A stretch of DNA of 64,000 nt from Verrucomicrobiia bacterium. GTDB lineage: Bacteria; Verrucomicrobiota; Verrucomicrobiia; Verrucomicrobiales; Akkermansiaceae. Each line of letters starts with the position of its first letter. The stretch's first letter is position 1. The stretch lies in NCBI GenBank assembly GCA_947462875.1, contig CANHQJ010000001.1, positions 186,001 through 250,000 on the forward strand, in the 5' to 3' direction. Below are positions 26,181-34,629 of the stretch, one piece after another. A model generated the notes under the pieces. That model saw only the letters and a program-made list of their open reading frames with translations. It had not been told where the DNA came from and did not search any database. Made by a program: the position numbers and the translations under genes.

Positions 26181-27209
26181 TTACGAAGGACGGGGCGGGG
26201 GAGTGAGGGCCATCAGCAAGGCACTGATGACGGCCCAGACCGCGCTGGGAATGAGGAACCACAGGAATAGCTCGGTATCCTCGGTGACGGTGTAGGTTTT
26301 GCGCTCGGTTTTTTCCAAGGCATCGATGGTGCGAAAGGTGTTTTTCAGCTCGGCGTTGGTCTGCGCCCAGTAGTGCTCGCCACCGGTGAGGCGGGAGACT
26401 TCCTGGAGTGTGGGCAGATCAAACTCCTGGCGCGGGAAGCGCTGGATGTTGCTGCTGACGCGGCCTTCCTTGGTGCCGAGCGCCACGGCGTAAATCTTGA
26501 TGTTCAGATCGGCGGCGTACTTCGCGGCATCGATGGGAGAAATTTTCCCGGAGTTGTTCGCACCATCGGTGATCAGCACGACGATCTTCGATTTCGCATC
26601 GCGCGCGGAAAGTCGTGAGGAGGCGGCGGAAATGGCGGAGCCGATGGCGGTCCCTTGCTCGCGCACCGTGCCATCGCCATAACCGTTGCGGTGATTCAAT
26701 TTCACCCGCGCCAGCCCGCCGAGCAGCCAGTCGTGATCGAGCGTGATCGGGCTGATGTGATAGGGTTGTCCGGAAAACACGACGAGGCCGATGCGGTCAT
26801 CAGGGCGGTTTTTGACGAAATTCGTCACCACCGCCTTGGCGGCATCCAGCCGTTGCAGCGGCGCGCCTTCGTTGGTGTAAAAGTCATCGATCTCCATCGA
26901 GAGCGAGACATCGAAGGCGATCATGATATCGATGCCCGAAGCCGAGCGATTCTGGAATTCCTCACGCCACACCGGCCGGGCCATCGCGAGGATGGCGAAG
27001 ACCAGGGCCAGAAAAATCAGGGGCAAGCTGCTGGCGCCGGGGCCCTGGCGGAGTTTTTTGCCTAACGAAACGAGCACGCTGAGTGTCGAAAACGTGAGCG
27101 TGGCATCCGCGCCACGACCACGGCGCAGGAAGATCGTCGCCAGCGCCGGCAGCAGCAAGAGCAGCCACCACGGCGAGGCAAAATGAAAATGTTGGAGAAA
27201 ATTGTTCAT
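26181..27209 (-). CDS. batA: BatA, VWA-domain membrane protein
   Basis: 342 residues with the N-terminal BatA helix pair (LHF/FASPWWLLLLLPA and SLPLIFLALVFAILAMARPVW). The VWA domain has the MIDAS motif DVSLSME (Asp100) and the TDGANNSG loop, and a C-terminal helix (about 315-335) anchors it. The metal-binding face is periplasmic in the usual model. The start overlaps the stop of the upstream DUF4381 gene by 4 bases (ATGA). Bat proteins are linked to stress tolerance and envelope integrity; their mechanism is not settled. Confidence 0.9.
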   Translation of the reverse strand: MNNFLQHFHFASPWWLLLLLPALATIFLRRGRGADATLTFSTLSVLVSLGKKLRQGPGASSLPLIFLALVFAILAMARPVWREEFQNRSASGIDIMIAFDVSLSMEIDDFYTNEGAPLQRLDAAKAVVTNFVKNRPDDRIGLVVFSGQPYHISPITLDHDWLLGGLARVKLNHRNGYGDGTVREQGTAIGSAISAASSRLSARDAKSKIVVLITDGANNSGKISPIDAAKYAADLNIKIYAVALGTKEGRVSSNIQRFPRQEFDLPTLQEVSRLTGGEHYWAQTNAELKNTFRTIDALEKTERKTYTVTEDTELFLWFLIPSAVWAVISALLMALTPPPRPS

Positions 27210-27730
27210 GGCGCGGCTGGTGCGGGGCGGGATTCGACCGCGTGGATCTGGTGCAGCAGGGTGCTGGCCTGAGGCACTAACAGGGAAAGGTCCACGGACT
27301 CCTCACACGGTGCATATTTGTAGCGACACAGCGTCGAAAAATGTTCAGAGAGCGAGTGGCGGATGTTTTCCGGCAGGTCCGCGAGCGCATCATGACGGGC
27401 GAGAAATTCCTCGTGCGTTTCAAACAGCGAGGGGTCGCCAAATGCGACGGTCAAGTAACGGCGCAGCGCGAGGGACAGCGCCGTGGACAGCGCGACGGCG
27501 GTGGTGAGCGACTTCGCCTGCTCCAGTGCCTCTTTCGCCTCCTGGAACGCCTGCGCGCGCAGCGAGGCGGTGCTGGAGGAACTTTTGCAAAGATGCGCGA
27601 TCATGCGCCACAGCACGAAGATCGCCACGACGATGCAGACCCACACCCACCACGGCCACCACTCGCGCGGCAGCATGGTGGTGACATCGGGGATATCGCG
27701 AAGTTCGAGAGATGGTGTGGTTTCGTCCAT
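27206..27730 (-). CDS. DUF4381-like single-span membrane protein of the Bat operon
   Basis: 174 residues. A short N-terminal segment with ELRDIPDV and PREWWPWWVWVCIVVAIFVLW forms one membrane helix, as in DUF4381 proteins found between DUF58 and BatA genes. The C-terminal helices (ALSTALSLALRRYL, THEEFLARHDAL) are cytoplasmic or periplasmic and of unknown function. The start codon shares one base with the stop of the DUF58 gene (TAATG), which indicates translational coupling. Confidence 0.8.
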   Translation of the reverse strand: MDETTPSLELRDIPDVTTMLPREWWPWWVWVCIVVAIFVLWRMIAHLCKSSSSTASLRAQAFQEAKEALEQAKSLTTAVALSTALSLALRRYLTVAFGDPSLFETHEEFLARHDALADLPENIRHSLSEHFSTLCRYKYAPCEESVDLSLLVPQASTLLHQIHAVESRPAPAAP

Positions 27731-28623
27731 TAGCGCGAGCGTTTGCGGATGCGGCGTTTGAGAAGAGAATGCAGCGCGGGGATGGGCTCCTCGCTGGTGG
27801 TGAGTTCGGCGGAGTCGATGCCGTGTTTCTTGAAAATCGAGGCGGCCCCTTCTTGCAGGCGAGTCATCAATTTTTCGTAGGCCATGCGCAGATTCGGGTT
27901 CGAGGTATTGACCGATGTTTGCCAACCGGTTTCCGGGTCCTCCAGGGTCACACGGCCGGCGCGCGGGAGTTTTTGCTCCAGCGGGTCGGTGATGCGAATG
28001 GCGATGGTGTCATGCTTCGCGGCGAGCTTGCCCAGAGGCTTGTCGAGCGGATCGGCCAGGAAATCGGAGAGCAGGAAAACGAGAGACTTGCGCGGCAAAG
28101 CTTGCAGCAACGTGGTGGCGGCCGCGGCGATGGACGTGCCCGGGTGTTGCGGACGGGCGACGAGGATTTCCCGCACCAATCGCAGCAGGTGCTTGGTGCC
28201 TTTCGCCGGCGGGATGAAAAGCAGCGACTCCTCGGCGAACAACAGGAGCCCGCATTTATCACCGTTTTGCAGCGCGGAGAAACCGAGGATCGCCGCGGTC
28301 TCGGCGGCCACTTCGCGTTTGGAATAATGCACCGATCCATAGTCGGCGGAGCCGCTGACATCGACGGCCAACACCACAGAAAGCTCGCGCTCCTCGCGGA
28401 ACTTGCGGATGAACGGCGAGCCCATGCGCGCCGTGACATTCCAGTCGATGAAACGGATTTCATCGCCGTGTTGGTACTCGCGGAAGTCATCGAAGTCCAG
28501 CCCTTGTCCTTTGAACGAGGATTGGTATTCCCCGGAAAACGATTCGCGCACGAGACGCCGTGCCTTGAGTTCGAGCTTGCGAACCCGAGCCATCATTTCC
28601 TCGACTTGCTGATCGGTCGTCAT
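27730..28623 (-). CDS. DUF58 domain protein (VWA-like) of the MoxR-Bat operon
   Basis: 297 residues. It has the diagnostic DUF58 block GQGLDFDDFREYQHGDEIR followed by IDWNVTARMGSPFIRKF, and a VWA-like fold with DVSGSADYG in the MIDAS position. Family members are cytoplasmic and regularly accompany MoxR ATPases, probably as adaptor or substrate-recruiting factors. It lies 11 bases after the MoxR stop. Confidence 0.93.
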   Translation of the reverse strand: MTTDQQVEEMMARVRKLELKARRLVRESFSGEYQSSFKGQGLDFDDFREYQHGDEIRFIDWNVTARMGSPFIRKFREERELSVVLAVDVSGSADYGSVHYSKREVAAETAAILGFSALQNGDKCGLLLFAEESLLFIPPAKGTKHLLRLVREILVARPQHPGTSIAAAATTLLQALPRKSLVFLLSDFLADPLDKPLGKLAAKHDTIAIRITDPLEQKLPRAGRVTLEDPETGWQTSVNTSNPNLRMAYEKLMTRLQEGAASIFKKHGIDSAELTTSEEPIPALHSLLKRRIRKRSR

Positions 28624-28634
28624 CGGGCTTCCGG

Positions 28635-29618
28635 TTAGGGCACGGGAATTTTCGCCATCAGACGGGCGATGATGGTATCGGTGGAAACATTTTCCGCCTC
28701 CGCCTCATAGGTCACCAGAATCCGGTGGCGCAACACATCATGCACCATGTCCTTCACATCCTGCGGAATCACATAGGCGCGGCCTGCCATGAAGGCTCTG
28801 GCGCGCGCGCTGAGTGCCAGATTGATCGTGCCCCGTGGCGAGGCACCGGCGCGGATGAGGTGCTTCAGCTGGGCATCGTATTTCACCGGATCGCGTGTGG
28901 CGTTGATGATTTGCACGATGTACTGGCGGATGGCGGGATCGATGTAAACGGTATTCACCAGTTCGCGCGAGTAGGCGATCTGCTCCGGCGTGGCGGCCGT
29001 CTTGGTAATGTAGGACGGAGCGGATGTCGCCATGCGATCGAGGATGATCAATTCCTCCTCGGGAGTAGGATAGTTGACGGTGACTTTGAGAAGGAAGCGG
29101 TCGAGCTGTGCTTCCGGCAGGGTGTAGGTGCCTTCCTGGTCGATGGGGTTCTGCGTCGCCAGGACGAGAAAGGGCTCGGGAAGCTTGTAGGTTTTGTCGC
29201 CCAGCGTCACTTGCCGCTCCTGCATGGCCTCGAGCAGTGCCGATTGCACCTTGGCCGGGGCGCGGTTGATCTCGTCGGCGAGGATGAGGTTGTTGAAGAT
29301 GGGGCCGAGTTTCGGCACGAATGCCGTCGATTGCGGATTATACACCATGGTGCCGAGCAGGTCGGCGGGCAGAAGGTCGGGCGTGAACTGGAAGCGGGCG
29401 AAGGTGGTGTGGAGACAACCGGAGAGCGCCTTGACCGCAAGCGTTTTGGCGAGACCGGGCACGCCTTCTAACAGGATGTGGCCATTGCAGAGCAGGCCGA
29501 TGAGAAGCCGATCGACCAGCTCATCCTGCCCTACCAGAACCTGGGCCATTTCGGTTTTTACGGCTTGAATCCAGTGACTGGTTTCGGCGATGCGTGCTTG
29601 AGATTCTTCGATGGTCAT
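28635..29618 (-). CDS. MoxR-family AAA+ ATPase
   Basis: 327 residues. Walker A is EGVPGLAKT (residues 51-59), Walker B is LILADEINRAPAKVQ, sensor 1 is FLVLATQNPIDQEGTY, and the arginine finger region is LPEAQLDRF. The C-terminal helical lid has GASPRGTINLALSARA. MoxR proteins act as chaperone-like ATPases that work with VWA proteins, which are encoded just downstream. The frame is open 27 codons upstream, but MTIEESQARI is the usual N-terminus and the promoter lies inside the extension. Confidence 0.95.
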   Translation of the reverse strand: MTIEESQARIAETSHWIQAVKTEMAQVLVGQDELVDRLLIGLLCNGHILLEGVPGLAKTLAVKALSGCLHTTFARFQFTPDLLPADLLGTMVYNPQSTAFVPKLGPIFNNLILADEINRAPAKVQSALLEAMQERQVTLGDKTYKLPEPFLVLATQNPIDQEGTYTLPEAQLDRFLLKVTVNYPTPEEELIILDRMATSAPSYITKTAATPEQIAYSRELVNTVYIDPAIRQYIVQIINATRDPVKYDAQLKHLIRAGASPRGTINLALSARARAFMAGRAYVIPQDVKDMVHDVLRHRILVTYEAEAENVSTDTIIARLMAKIPVP

Positions 29619-29639
29619 GGTCGGAGTTACGATAAGTCG

Positions 29640-29669
29640 ATAGTATGCGATAATAACGGCACCGCGCAA
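29640..29669 (-). promoter_or_regulatory. candidate promoter of the MoxR-Bat operon
   Basis: On the minus strand TTGCGC (29669-29664) and TACTAT (29645-29640) are 18 bases apart, with the ATG 21 bases downstream. This would give a leader of about 14 bases with no Shine-Dalgarno sequence. Confidence 0.5.
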
Positions 29670-29817
29670 CTTGATTGTGCAAACGATAGGTTTTTTCATG
29701 AAAAATCAATGGGTTGCGAGGATTCATGTCCCGGTAGACCAGGAGAATCGCAGGAAATTTGTTGACCTTCGCGGCATTCTGAGGCAGTTCTCTGCGCCAG
29801 ACAATGATCGACAAGGC

Positions 29818-30432
29818 ATGAAATCTGCTTCCTTCACCCCCATGAAATCCGCGATACTTGCTTTCAGCGCCGCCACCATATTCGGCGTGTTACCATCGTG
29901 CGGTCCCATATCCGATCGGCCCACGCCGCGTGCCGAGCATGTGATGTATGAGTGGCATGACGATGGTGGCCCTGGCGAAGTCAACGTGCAGATCAACCTG
30001 ACCACCCAGAAGGCCATCGTGAAGCGGGGGGGCCGCGTGATCGGCTGGTGCTTTGTCGCCACGGGGAAAGAAGGCAGGGGAACTCCTGCGGGTAGCTACC
30101 GCGTGATGGAGAAACTGGTCGAGAAATACTCGAACAAATACGGCTGGGTGGAGGATGAATTCGGCAATGTCACCAATGTTGATGCCACTCCCGGGGTCAA
30201 ACTGAAACCGGGAGAAAAGTATTTTCCGGCACCGATGCCGTACTGGCAGCGCCTGACCTCGTATGGCATCGGCATGCACATCGGACACATTCCGGAGCCG
30301 GGGAAACCGGCATCCCACGGCTGCATCCGCATGCCGAAGGATTTTTGCCCGCTCTTTTTCGAAGTGACGAAAGTGGGCACACCTGTTCGCATTGTTTACG
30401 GGGCCAATGACCCCGTGATCGTGTGGCAGTGA
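29818..30432 (+). CDS. L,D-transpeptidase (YkuD) lipoprotein
   Basis: 204 residues from the ATG at 29818; a second ATG at 29842 is equally plausible. The N-terminus is a lipoprotein signal with lipobox VLPSC. The YkuD domain has VNVQINLTTQKAIV and the catalytic block MHIGHIPEPGKPASHGCIRM, in which His and Cys are the active-site residues. Such enzymes form 3-3 peptidoglycan crosslinks or attach proteins to peptidoglycan. It is transcribed away from the MoxR-Bat operon. Confidence 0.88.
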   Translation: MKSASFTPMKSAILAFSAATIFGVLPSCGPISDRPTPRAEHVMYEWHDDGGPGEVNVQINLTTQKAIVKRGGRVIGWCFVATGKEGRGTPAGSYRVMEKLVEKYSNKYGWVEDEFGNVTNVDATPGVKLKPGEKYFPAPMPYWQRLTSYGIGMHIGHIPEPGKPASHGCIRMPKDFCPLFFEVTKVGTPVRIVYGANDPVIVWQ

Positions 30433-30450
30433 TCGATCAACCGCGGTGCC

Positions 30451-31746
30451 TCAGTTGCTGCGCTGTTGCTGTTTTTCCAGGTTGCGATTGAGGCGCTCCA
30501 CGACTTTGGGAGGCAGGGTGTTGCTGTTCACCCAGTTGATGGCGGCTTGTTGATCGCGCTCCATCCACCACTCGAGCGTGCGGCTATACATTCTCTCCTG
30601 CTCTTCGCCATTGGTAAGGCGGGAAATGTTTGAGACGGCGGTTTGCGGATCCTGGCGGAAGGAGTGCCAGACGAATTGCTCGACCACGCGGTTGTTCACA
30701 TCGCCGCTGTGAGCGTCCATGAGCGCCACGGCTTTTTGCGGATTTTCCGAAGCGGTGGCGTTGATGATGCCGCGCAGAGCATTCGAGCGGACTTCGCCGG
30801 CGGGCAGTTTGTTGAAATAAGCGAGTGCGGCAGCCTGATCTTTGTTTGCCATGACGTAAAGCGCATCATCGATCTGGCGGCCGGAGTTTTCGGTAGGATT
30901 CGCAATCAACCAATCGGCAGTGCCTTCCGGATCTTGCTGGAGGGTGCGTTCGGCGATGCGGGTCATGGCACCGTCTTTCAGAGCGGGGTCGGTGATCGAG
31001 TTCACCCAATCGCGCGCGGCAGCCACGCCTTTTTGCTGGAGCAAGGCGGGCAGAAGGTTGTCGAGCGCCTCGCCGCGTTCGGTGGAGCGTGGCATCTCTT
31101 TCAGCAATGACGCCGCGAGATCGGGATCCTGGAAAGCGAGCCCTTTGATCACGCCGACCATCAGGGGATTGGCTCCTTCGCCTTTGTGATTCGCCTTGGC
31201 CCAGGAAATCGCGGAGTTCGGATCATAGCCGGCCCAGGCGGAAAGAATCGTTTGTCGGGCAAAGGGATTGTTGGTGTTTTTCGAGGCGTAGTCGAGAGCG
31301 GCTTGCGGATCGACCTTGGCCCATGCGGTGAGCAGCATCGCGTAGTCGCCCATGCGCTCCGGTGCTATGCCCTCGGCGCGGTAGGCGGCCACGAATTCTT
31401 CAAACTGTTCGGGAGAAAGCGAATCGACGAGCTGCAGCCAGAGACGCGTGCGCTCGAGCGGATCGGCGATGTTTTTGAGCTCCTGCAAGCGCGCCATCGG
31501 GTCGGCCTTGCTGCTGTTGCCGCTGAGGTTGGTGCTGGATTTTTCCACGCCTGAGCGCGAGCTGGCAGCGCTGCGTCTGGCATCACTCGTCGTGCCGCCA
31601 TCCGAGCTAGTGCTGCGGAAAGAAGAAGTGCTCCCCACGTTGTTTTCCGCAGTGCTGGTGCTGGAGCTGTTGGAATTGCGGCCAATCATGAATCCGATCG
31701 TGCCAACGATCACGGTGAGTGCGGCGGGTAGGATTTTTGCTTTCAT
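30451..31746 (-). CDS. exported helical-repeat protein with Ser/Thr-rich linker
   Basis: 431 residues. One N-terminal hydrophobic segment (about 5-22) is followed by a Ser/Thr/Asn-rich stretch (about 24-80) and then alpha-helical repeats. The repeats share the form 'AWAKVDPQAALDYA', seen as LTAWAKVDPQ, LSAWAGYDPN, LAFQDPDLAA, TLQQDPEGTA and SFRQDPQTAV. Proteins of this layout are common in Verrucomicrobia and have no known role; the repeats suggest a protein-binding solenoid outside the cytoplasmic membrane. The flanking genes give no functional hint. Confidence 0.7.
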   Translation of the reverse strand: MKAKILPAALTVIVGTIGFMIGRNSNSSSTSTAENNVGSTSSFRSTSSDGGTTSDARRSAASSRSGVEKSSTNLSGNSSKADPMARLQELKNIADPLERTRLWLQLVDSLSPEQFEEFVAAYRAEGIAPERMGDYAMLLTAWAKVDPQAALDYASKNTNNPFARQTILSAWAGYDPNSAISWAKANHKGEGANPLMVGVIKGLAFQDPDLAASLLKEMPRSTERGEALDNLLPALLQQKGVAAARDWVNSITDPALKDGAMTRIAERTLQQDPEGTADWLIANPTENSGRQIDDALYVMANKDQAAALAYFNKLPAGEVRSNALRGIINATASENPQKAVALMDAHSGDVNNRVVEQFVWHSFRQDPQTAVSNISRLTNGEEQERMYSRTLEWWMERDQQAAINWVNSNTLPPKVVERLNRNLEKQQQRSN

Positions 31747-31881
31747 ATGAGTGATGTGTGATTGCGAGGCTTCAAGGGTAGCTCTTGCGAGGTGTCGGCG
31801 GTGGACCAGACAGGGTTCATCTTACAAACGCCCCAGATCATCCGTTTTGTTCGAAAATAATAGTGTCAGTATGTTTTGCCA

Positions 31882-31910
31882 TTGAAAATCCGCGATTCCT
31901 CGTCTTGAGT
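31882..31910 (+). promoter_or_regulatory. candidate promoter, leaderless type
   Basis: TTGAAA (31882-31887) and TTGAGT (31905-31910) are 17 bases apart, and the ATG at 31917 follows after 6 bases. The -10 match is modest; the spacing supports this start. Confidence 0.4.
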
Positions 31911-31916
31911 GCGCAC

Positions 31917-32249
31917 ATGCCTGACAATGACTCATCACTGACGACCTTGCTGACGATTTTGCTGCCTCTGCTGCTGTTGTTGGTATTTGTCGTTTTTCTC
32001 ATCGTCATTCGCATTTCCTCCCGCTTGCGTCGCATCGAGCAACTCATGCGGGAAAACCAGAGCAGCGTGGGCGAGCCGGTGACGGGCAAGCGTGAGGCGA
32101 CCCGGACGGAAACATCCGAGTATGAGGAATTCCTGCGCGAGGATGGCAGGCGTCGCTTGCTGAGCAAGCGCGAGCAGTCAGCCGCGTTCCGCGAGTGGCG
32201 GCGGCTGCGTGGGAAAACGTGGAGCGCCACTGATGCCGCGCAGGACTAG
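31917..32249 (+). CDS. small single-span membrane protein
   Basis: 110 residues. A short polar N-terminus (MPDNDSSL) is followed by one long hydrophobic segment (about 9-33) and then a charged, probably helical cytoplasmic domain rich in Arg and Glu (RRIEQLMRENQ, EEFLREDGRRRLLSKREQ). No family is recognised. The last four bases overlap the stop of the convergent helicase gene. Confidence 0.6.
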   Translation: MPDNDSSLTTLLTILLPLLLLLVFVVFLIVIRISSRLRRIEQLMRENQSSVGEPVTGKREATRTETSEYEEFLREDGRRRLLSKREQSAAFREWRRLRGKTWSATDAAQD

Positions 32250-33358
32250 CGGCGTTCGCGGAACTCGATGGAGAGCTCCTGCTCCATCTCGCGGATCTTC
32301 TGACGCTCTCGCGGGTCGATGAGCACCAGCGACAAACCGGTTTTCCCCGCACGGGCGGTGCGACCGCTGCGATGGGTGTAGTAGTCGAACTGGTCGGGCA
32401 GCTGGTGATGGATGACAAAGGCCAGATCGGGCACATCGATGCCGCGCGCGGAAACATCGGTGGTGACGAGCACGCGCACGCGCAGTTTTTTGAATCCACG
32501 CATGACTTTGTCGCGCTCGGTCTGCATCAGGTCGCCGTGGAGGACATCGACGGCATGTCCGCGGTTGCGGAGCTGCTGCGCGACCTTGATGGCGATCTCG
32601 CGGGTGCGGCAAAAGATCAGTCCGCGATCCTCGCTATTTTTTTCGAGAAATTCACAGATGCGCTCCAGCTTTTCATCGCGTGTGACCACAATACACTGAT
32701 GCTCGATCTGGCGATTGACGATGTGGCGTCGGTCGATTTTCAGCACGGGCGCGTTGTTGGCCATGTGCTCGCGGATCAATTGCGCGATGCCCTCGGGGAT
32801 GGTGGCGGAAAACAACCAGGTGGTGCGGCGCTGCGGGAGCTGGCGCAGGATTTCCTGGAGCTCTTTGCGGAAACCCATGCTGAGCATTTCATCTGCTTCA
32901 TCGAGGATGAGGTGGCGCACGTGTTCCAGCGTGAGGGCGCGGCGTTTGAGGAGATCGATGAGGCGACCGGGAGTCACCACGATGATGTGGGTGGGACGTT
33001 GCAACGCGGTGACTTGCCGGTCGATCTTATCGCCGCCGGCCAGCACTTCCACAAACACTTTCGCGCTATACTTGGTGTAACGGAAGAGTTGTTTACCGAT
33101 CTGCTTGGCGAGTTCGCGCGTGGGGGCGATGACGAGGCCCTGGATGCGCGGCTGGCTGGGGTCGATTTTGGTCAGCAGCGGCAGTCCGAAGGCGGCCGTC
33201 TTGCCCGTGCCCGTCTGCGCCTGTGCGACCAGATCCGTGTCTTTTTCGAGCAAGAGAGGAATGGCCTGCGCCTGAATGGGAGTGGGGGAGACGATGCCCA
33301 TTTCAGTGAGGGCCTGACAAAAGTCGTTGCGAATGCCGAGTGCGGAGAATGTGTTCAA
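32246..33358 (-). CDS. DEAD-box ATP-dependent RNA helicase
   Basis: 370 residues with all core motifs: the Q motif (SPTPIQAQAIP), I (AQTGTGKT), Ia (PTRELA), Ib (TPGR), II (DEAD), III (SAT), IV (LIFCRTR), V (TTDVSARGID) and VI (HRSGRTARAGK). It lacks a long C-terminal tail, like small RhlE/CshA-type helicases that remodel rRNA or mRNA. The start is set at TTG (33358), which gives MNTFSALGIRNDF, a normal N-terminus. A GTG at 33385 in the same frame lies inside the -10 box of the promoter and cannot be the start. Confidence 0.9.
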   Translation of the reverse strand: MNTFSALGIRNDFCQALTEMGIVSPTPIQAQAIPLLLEKDTDLVAQAQTGTGKTAAFGLPLLTKIDPSQPRIQGLVIAPTRELAKQIGKQLFRYTKYSAKVFVEVLAGGDKIDRQVTALQRPTHIIVVTPGRLIDLLKRRALTLEHVRHLILDEADEMLSMGFRKELQEILRQLPQRRTTWLFSATIPEGIAQLIREHMANNAPVLKIDRRHIVNRQIEHQCIVVTRDEKLERICEFLEKNSEDRGLIFCRTREIAIKVAQQLRNRGHAVDVLHGDLMQTERDKVMRGFKKLRVRVLVTTDVSARGIDVPDLAFVIHHQLPDQFDYYTHRSGRTARAGKTGLSLVLIDPRERQKIREMEQELSIEFRERR

Positions 33359-33383
33359 AAGAGGAATAGGGAATGTGGTGCGC

Positions 33384-33412
33384 ACACTAGGGCATGCGGT
33401 GGCGAATGACAA
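33384..33412 (-). promoter_or_regulatory. promoter of the helicase gene, overlapping the start of eboE
   Basis: On the minus strand TTGTCA (33412-33407) and TAGTGT (33389-33384) are 17 bases apart. The -35 box lies inside the first codons of the divergent eboE gene. Confidence 0.55.
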
Positions 33413-34629
33413 GCCACGATCTTTCCCATTCCTGTGCGTGTCCCGGCGAATTTGATTTGCAAATCCGCGATCTCGCGCAAGGATGCGGTGTGTTTCTGGC
33501 CTATTGCACCAACATCCATCCTGCGGAATCCTGGCAGGAAACCTTCGCCGCACTCCAAACGCACGCCATGCGTTTGAAGGAAATCGTGCAGGGTGAGTCA
33601 AAGTTGTTAGATCCGTTTCCGCTGGCTCCGCGTCTGTCCGCTCGGGCGGCGGCGGAGTTGTTGGAGGGAAATCATCTGGAATCCTTTGTTCAGTGGGTGC
33701 GGGAGAATGGATGCCGCGTGTTCACCATCAACGGTTTTCCTTTCGGTGCGTTCCACGGCACACGGGTGAAGGAAAACGTCTATCGGCCCGACTGGACCGA
33801 GCGCAGCCGGCTGGACTACACGATGCAATTGTTTCAGATCCTGTTGCCCTTTTTGCAAGCGGGGGAACAGGGCTCGGTCTCGACCTTGCCCGGATCCTTC
33901 AAGGAATTCCAGGCGGACGAAACAAAGATTTTCGCTCACCTGATCGAGTGCGCCACCCGTCTCGAAGAAATGTCTGTGGCCAGTGGCTGCGATTTGCACC
34001 TGGGTCTGGAGCCGGAGCCGCTCGGGCACTTCGAAAATACCGAGGAGACGCTGGCCTTTTTCCAGCGCTTATGGGACTTCTCCAACGACTCGGAAATCCT
34101 GCGCAGGCGCATCGGGGTCAATTACGATACCTGCCATTTTGCCCTGGAGTATGACGACTGCGTCAATTCCCTCGAAGCATTCCACCAAGCGGGCATTCGC
34201 ATTTCCAAGGTCCACCTGTCAGCAGCGCTGGCGCTGAATCCGCGCGATCCGCAGGCGCTGGCATCGTTGCGGAGTTTCAATGAGCCTACCTATCTGCATC
34301 AGGTTCTTTTGCGCTATGCTGATCAGCCTATCGTGCGGTTCAGAGACCTGCCCGAATTTTTCGCCGCCGATCCCGCCGTGGCCGCTCAGGCGGAAGAGGC
34401 TCGGGTGCATTTTCACATCCCGCTCGATGCGGATCCCATGCCGCCACTGAAGTCCACCCGCGAGCATGCGGCGGAGTTGTTGGCTTACTGGAATTTGCAT
34501 CCGGAGTTTTGTCGTCACTTCGAGATCGAGACATACACCTGGGGAGTTCTGCCCGGTGATTTGCAACGCCCCATGGAGGAGCATCTCGCTGCGGAATATC
34601 GCTGGGTATTGGAAAGACTGTACGCATGA
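33394..34629 (+). CDS. eboE: EboE, metabolite-traffic protein (TIM-barrel)
   Basis: 411 residues from ATG 33394; ATG 33406 (MTSHDL) is also possible. The conserved start is YCTNIHPAESWQETFAAL, followed by LGLRLSA-type sequence, VFTINGFPFGAFHG, VKENVYRPDW, RLDYTMQ, GSVSTLPGSFKEF and LGLEPEPLG. This is the EboE family, a xylose-isomerase-like TIM barrel. EboE normally belongs to the ebo/EDB cluster (eboA-F) that moves a secondary-metabolite precursor to the periplasm in cyanobacteria, Pseudomonas and others. None of eboA, B, C, D or F is in the window. A lipoprotein gene overlaps its stop by 4 bases. Confidence 0.88.
   Translation: MRWRMTSHDLSHSCACPGEFDLQIRDLAQGCGVFLAYCTNIHPAESWQETFAALQTHAMRLKEIVQGESKLLDPFPLAPRLSARAAAELLEGNHLESFVQWVRENGCRVFTINGFPFGAFHGTRVKENVYRPDWTERSRLDYTMQLFQILLPFLQAGEQGSVSTLPGSFKEFQADETKIFAHLIECATRLEEMSVASGCDLHLGLEPEPLGHFENTEETLAFFQRLWDFSNDSEILRRRIGVNYDTCHFALEYDDCVNSLEAFHQAGIRISKVHLSAALALNPRDPQALASLRSFNEPTYLHQVLLRYADQPIVRFRDLPEFFAADPAVAAQAEEARVHFHIPLDADPMPPLKSTREHAAELLAYWNLHPEFCRHFEIETYTWGVLPGDLQRPMEEHLAAEYRWVLERLYA

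Noticed and set aside
29692-29705. Palindrome TTTTTCATGAAAAA upstream of the L,D-transpeptidase gene
   Set aside because: It lacks a G+C stem, so it is neither a terminator nor a recognised operator; no further copy was seen.
32372-33409. 345-codon open frame antisense to the DEAD-box helicase
   Set aside because: All helicase motifs are on the minus strand; the antisense product is a low-information shadow.
33359-33601. Longer N-terminus of the helicase, including GTG at 33385
   Set aside because: The extension has no helicase-like sequence, crosses eboE, and the GTG lies in the -10 box of the promoter.
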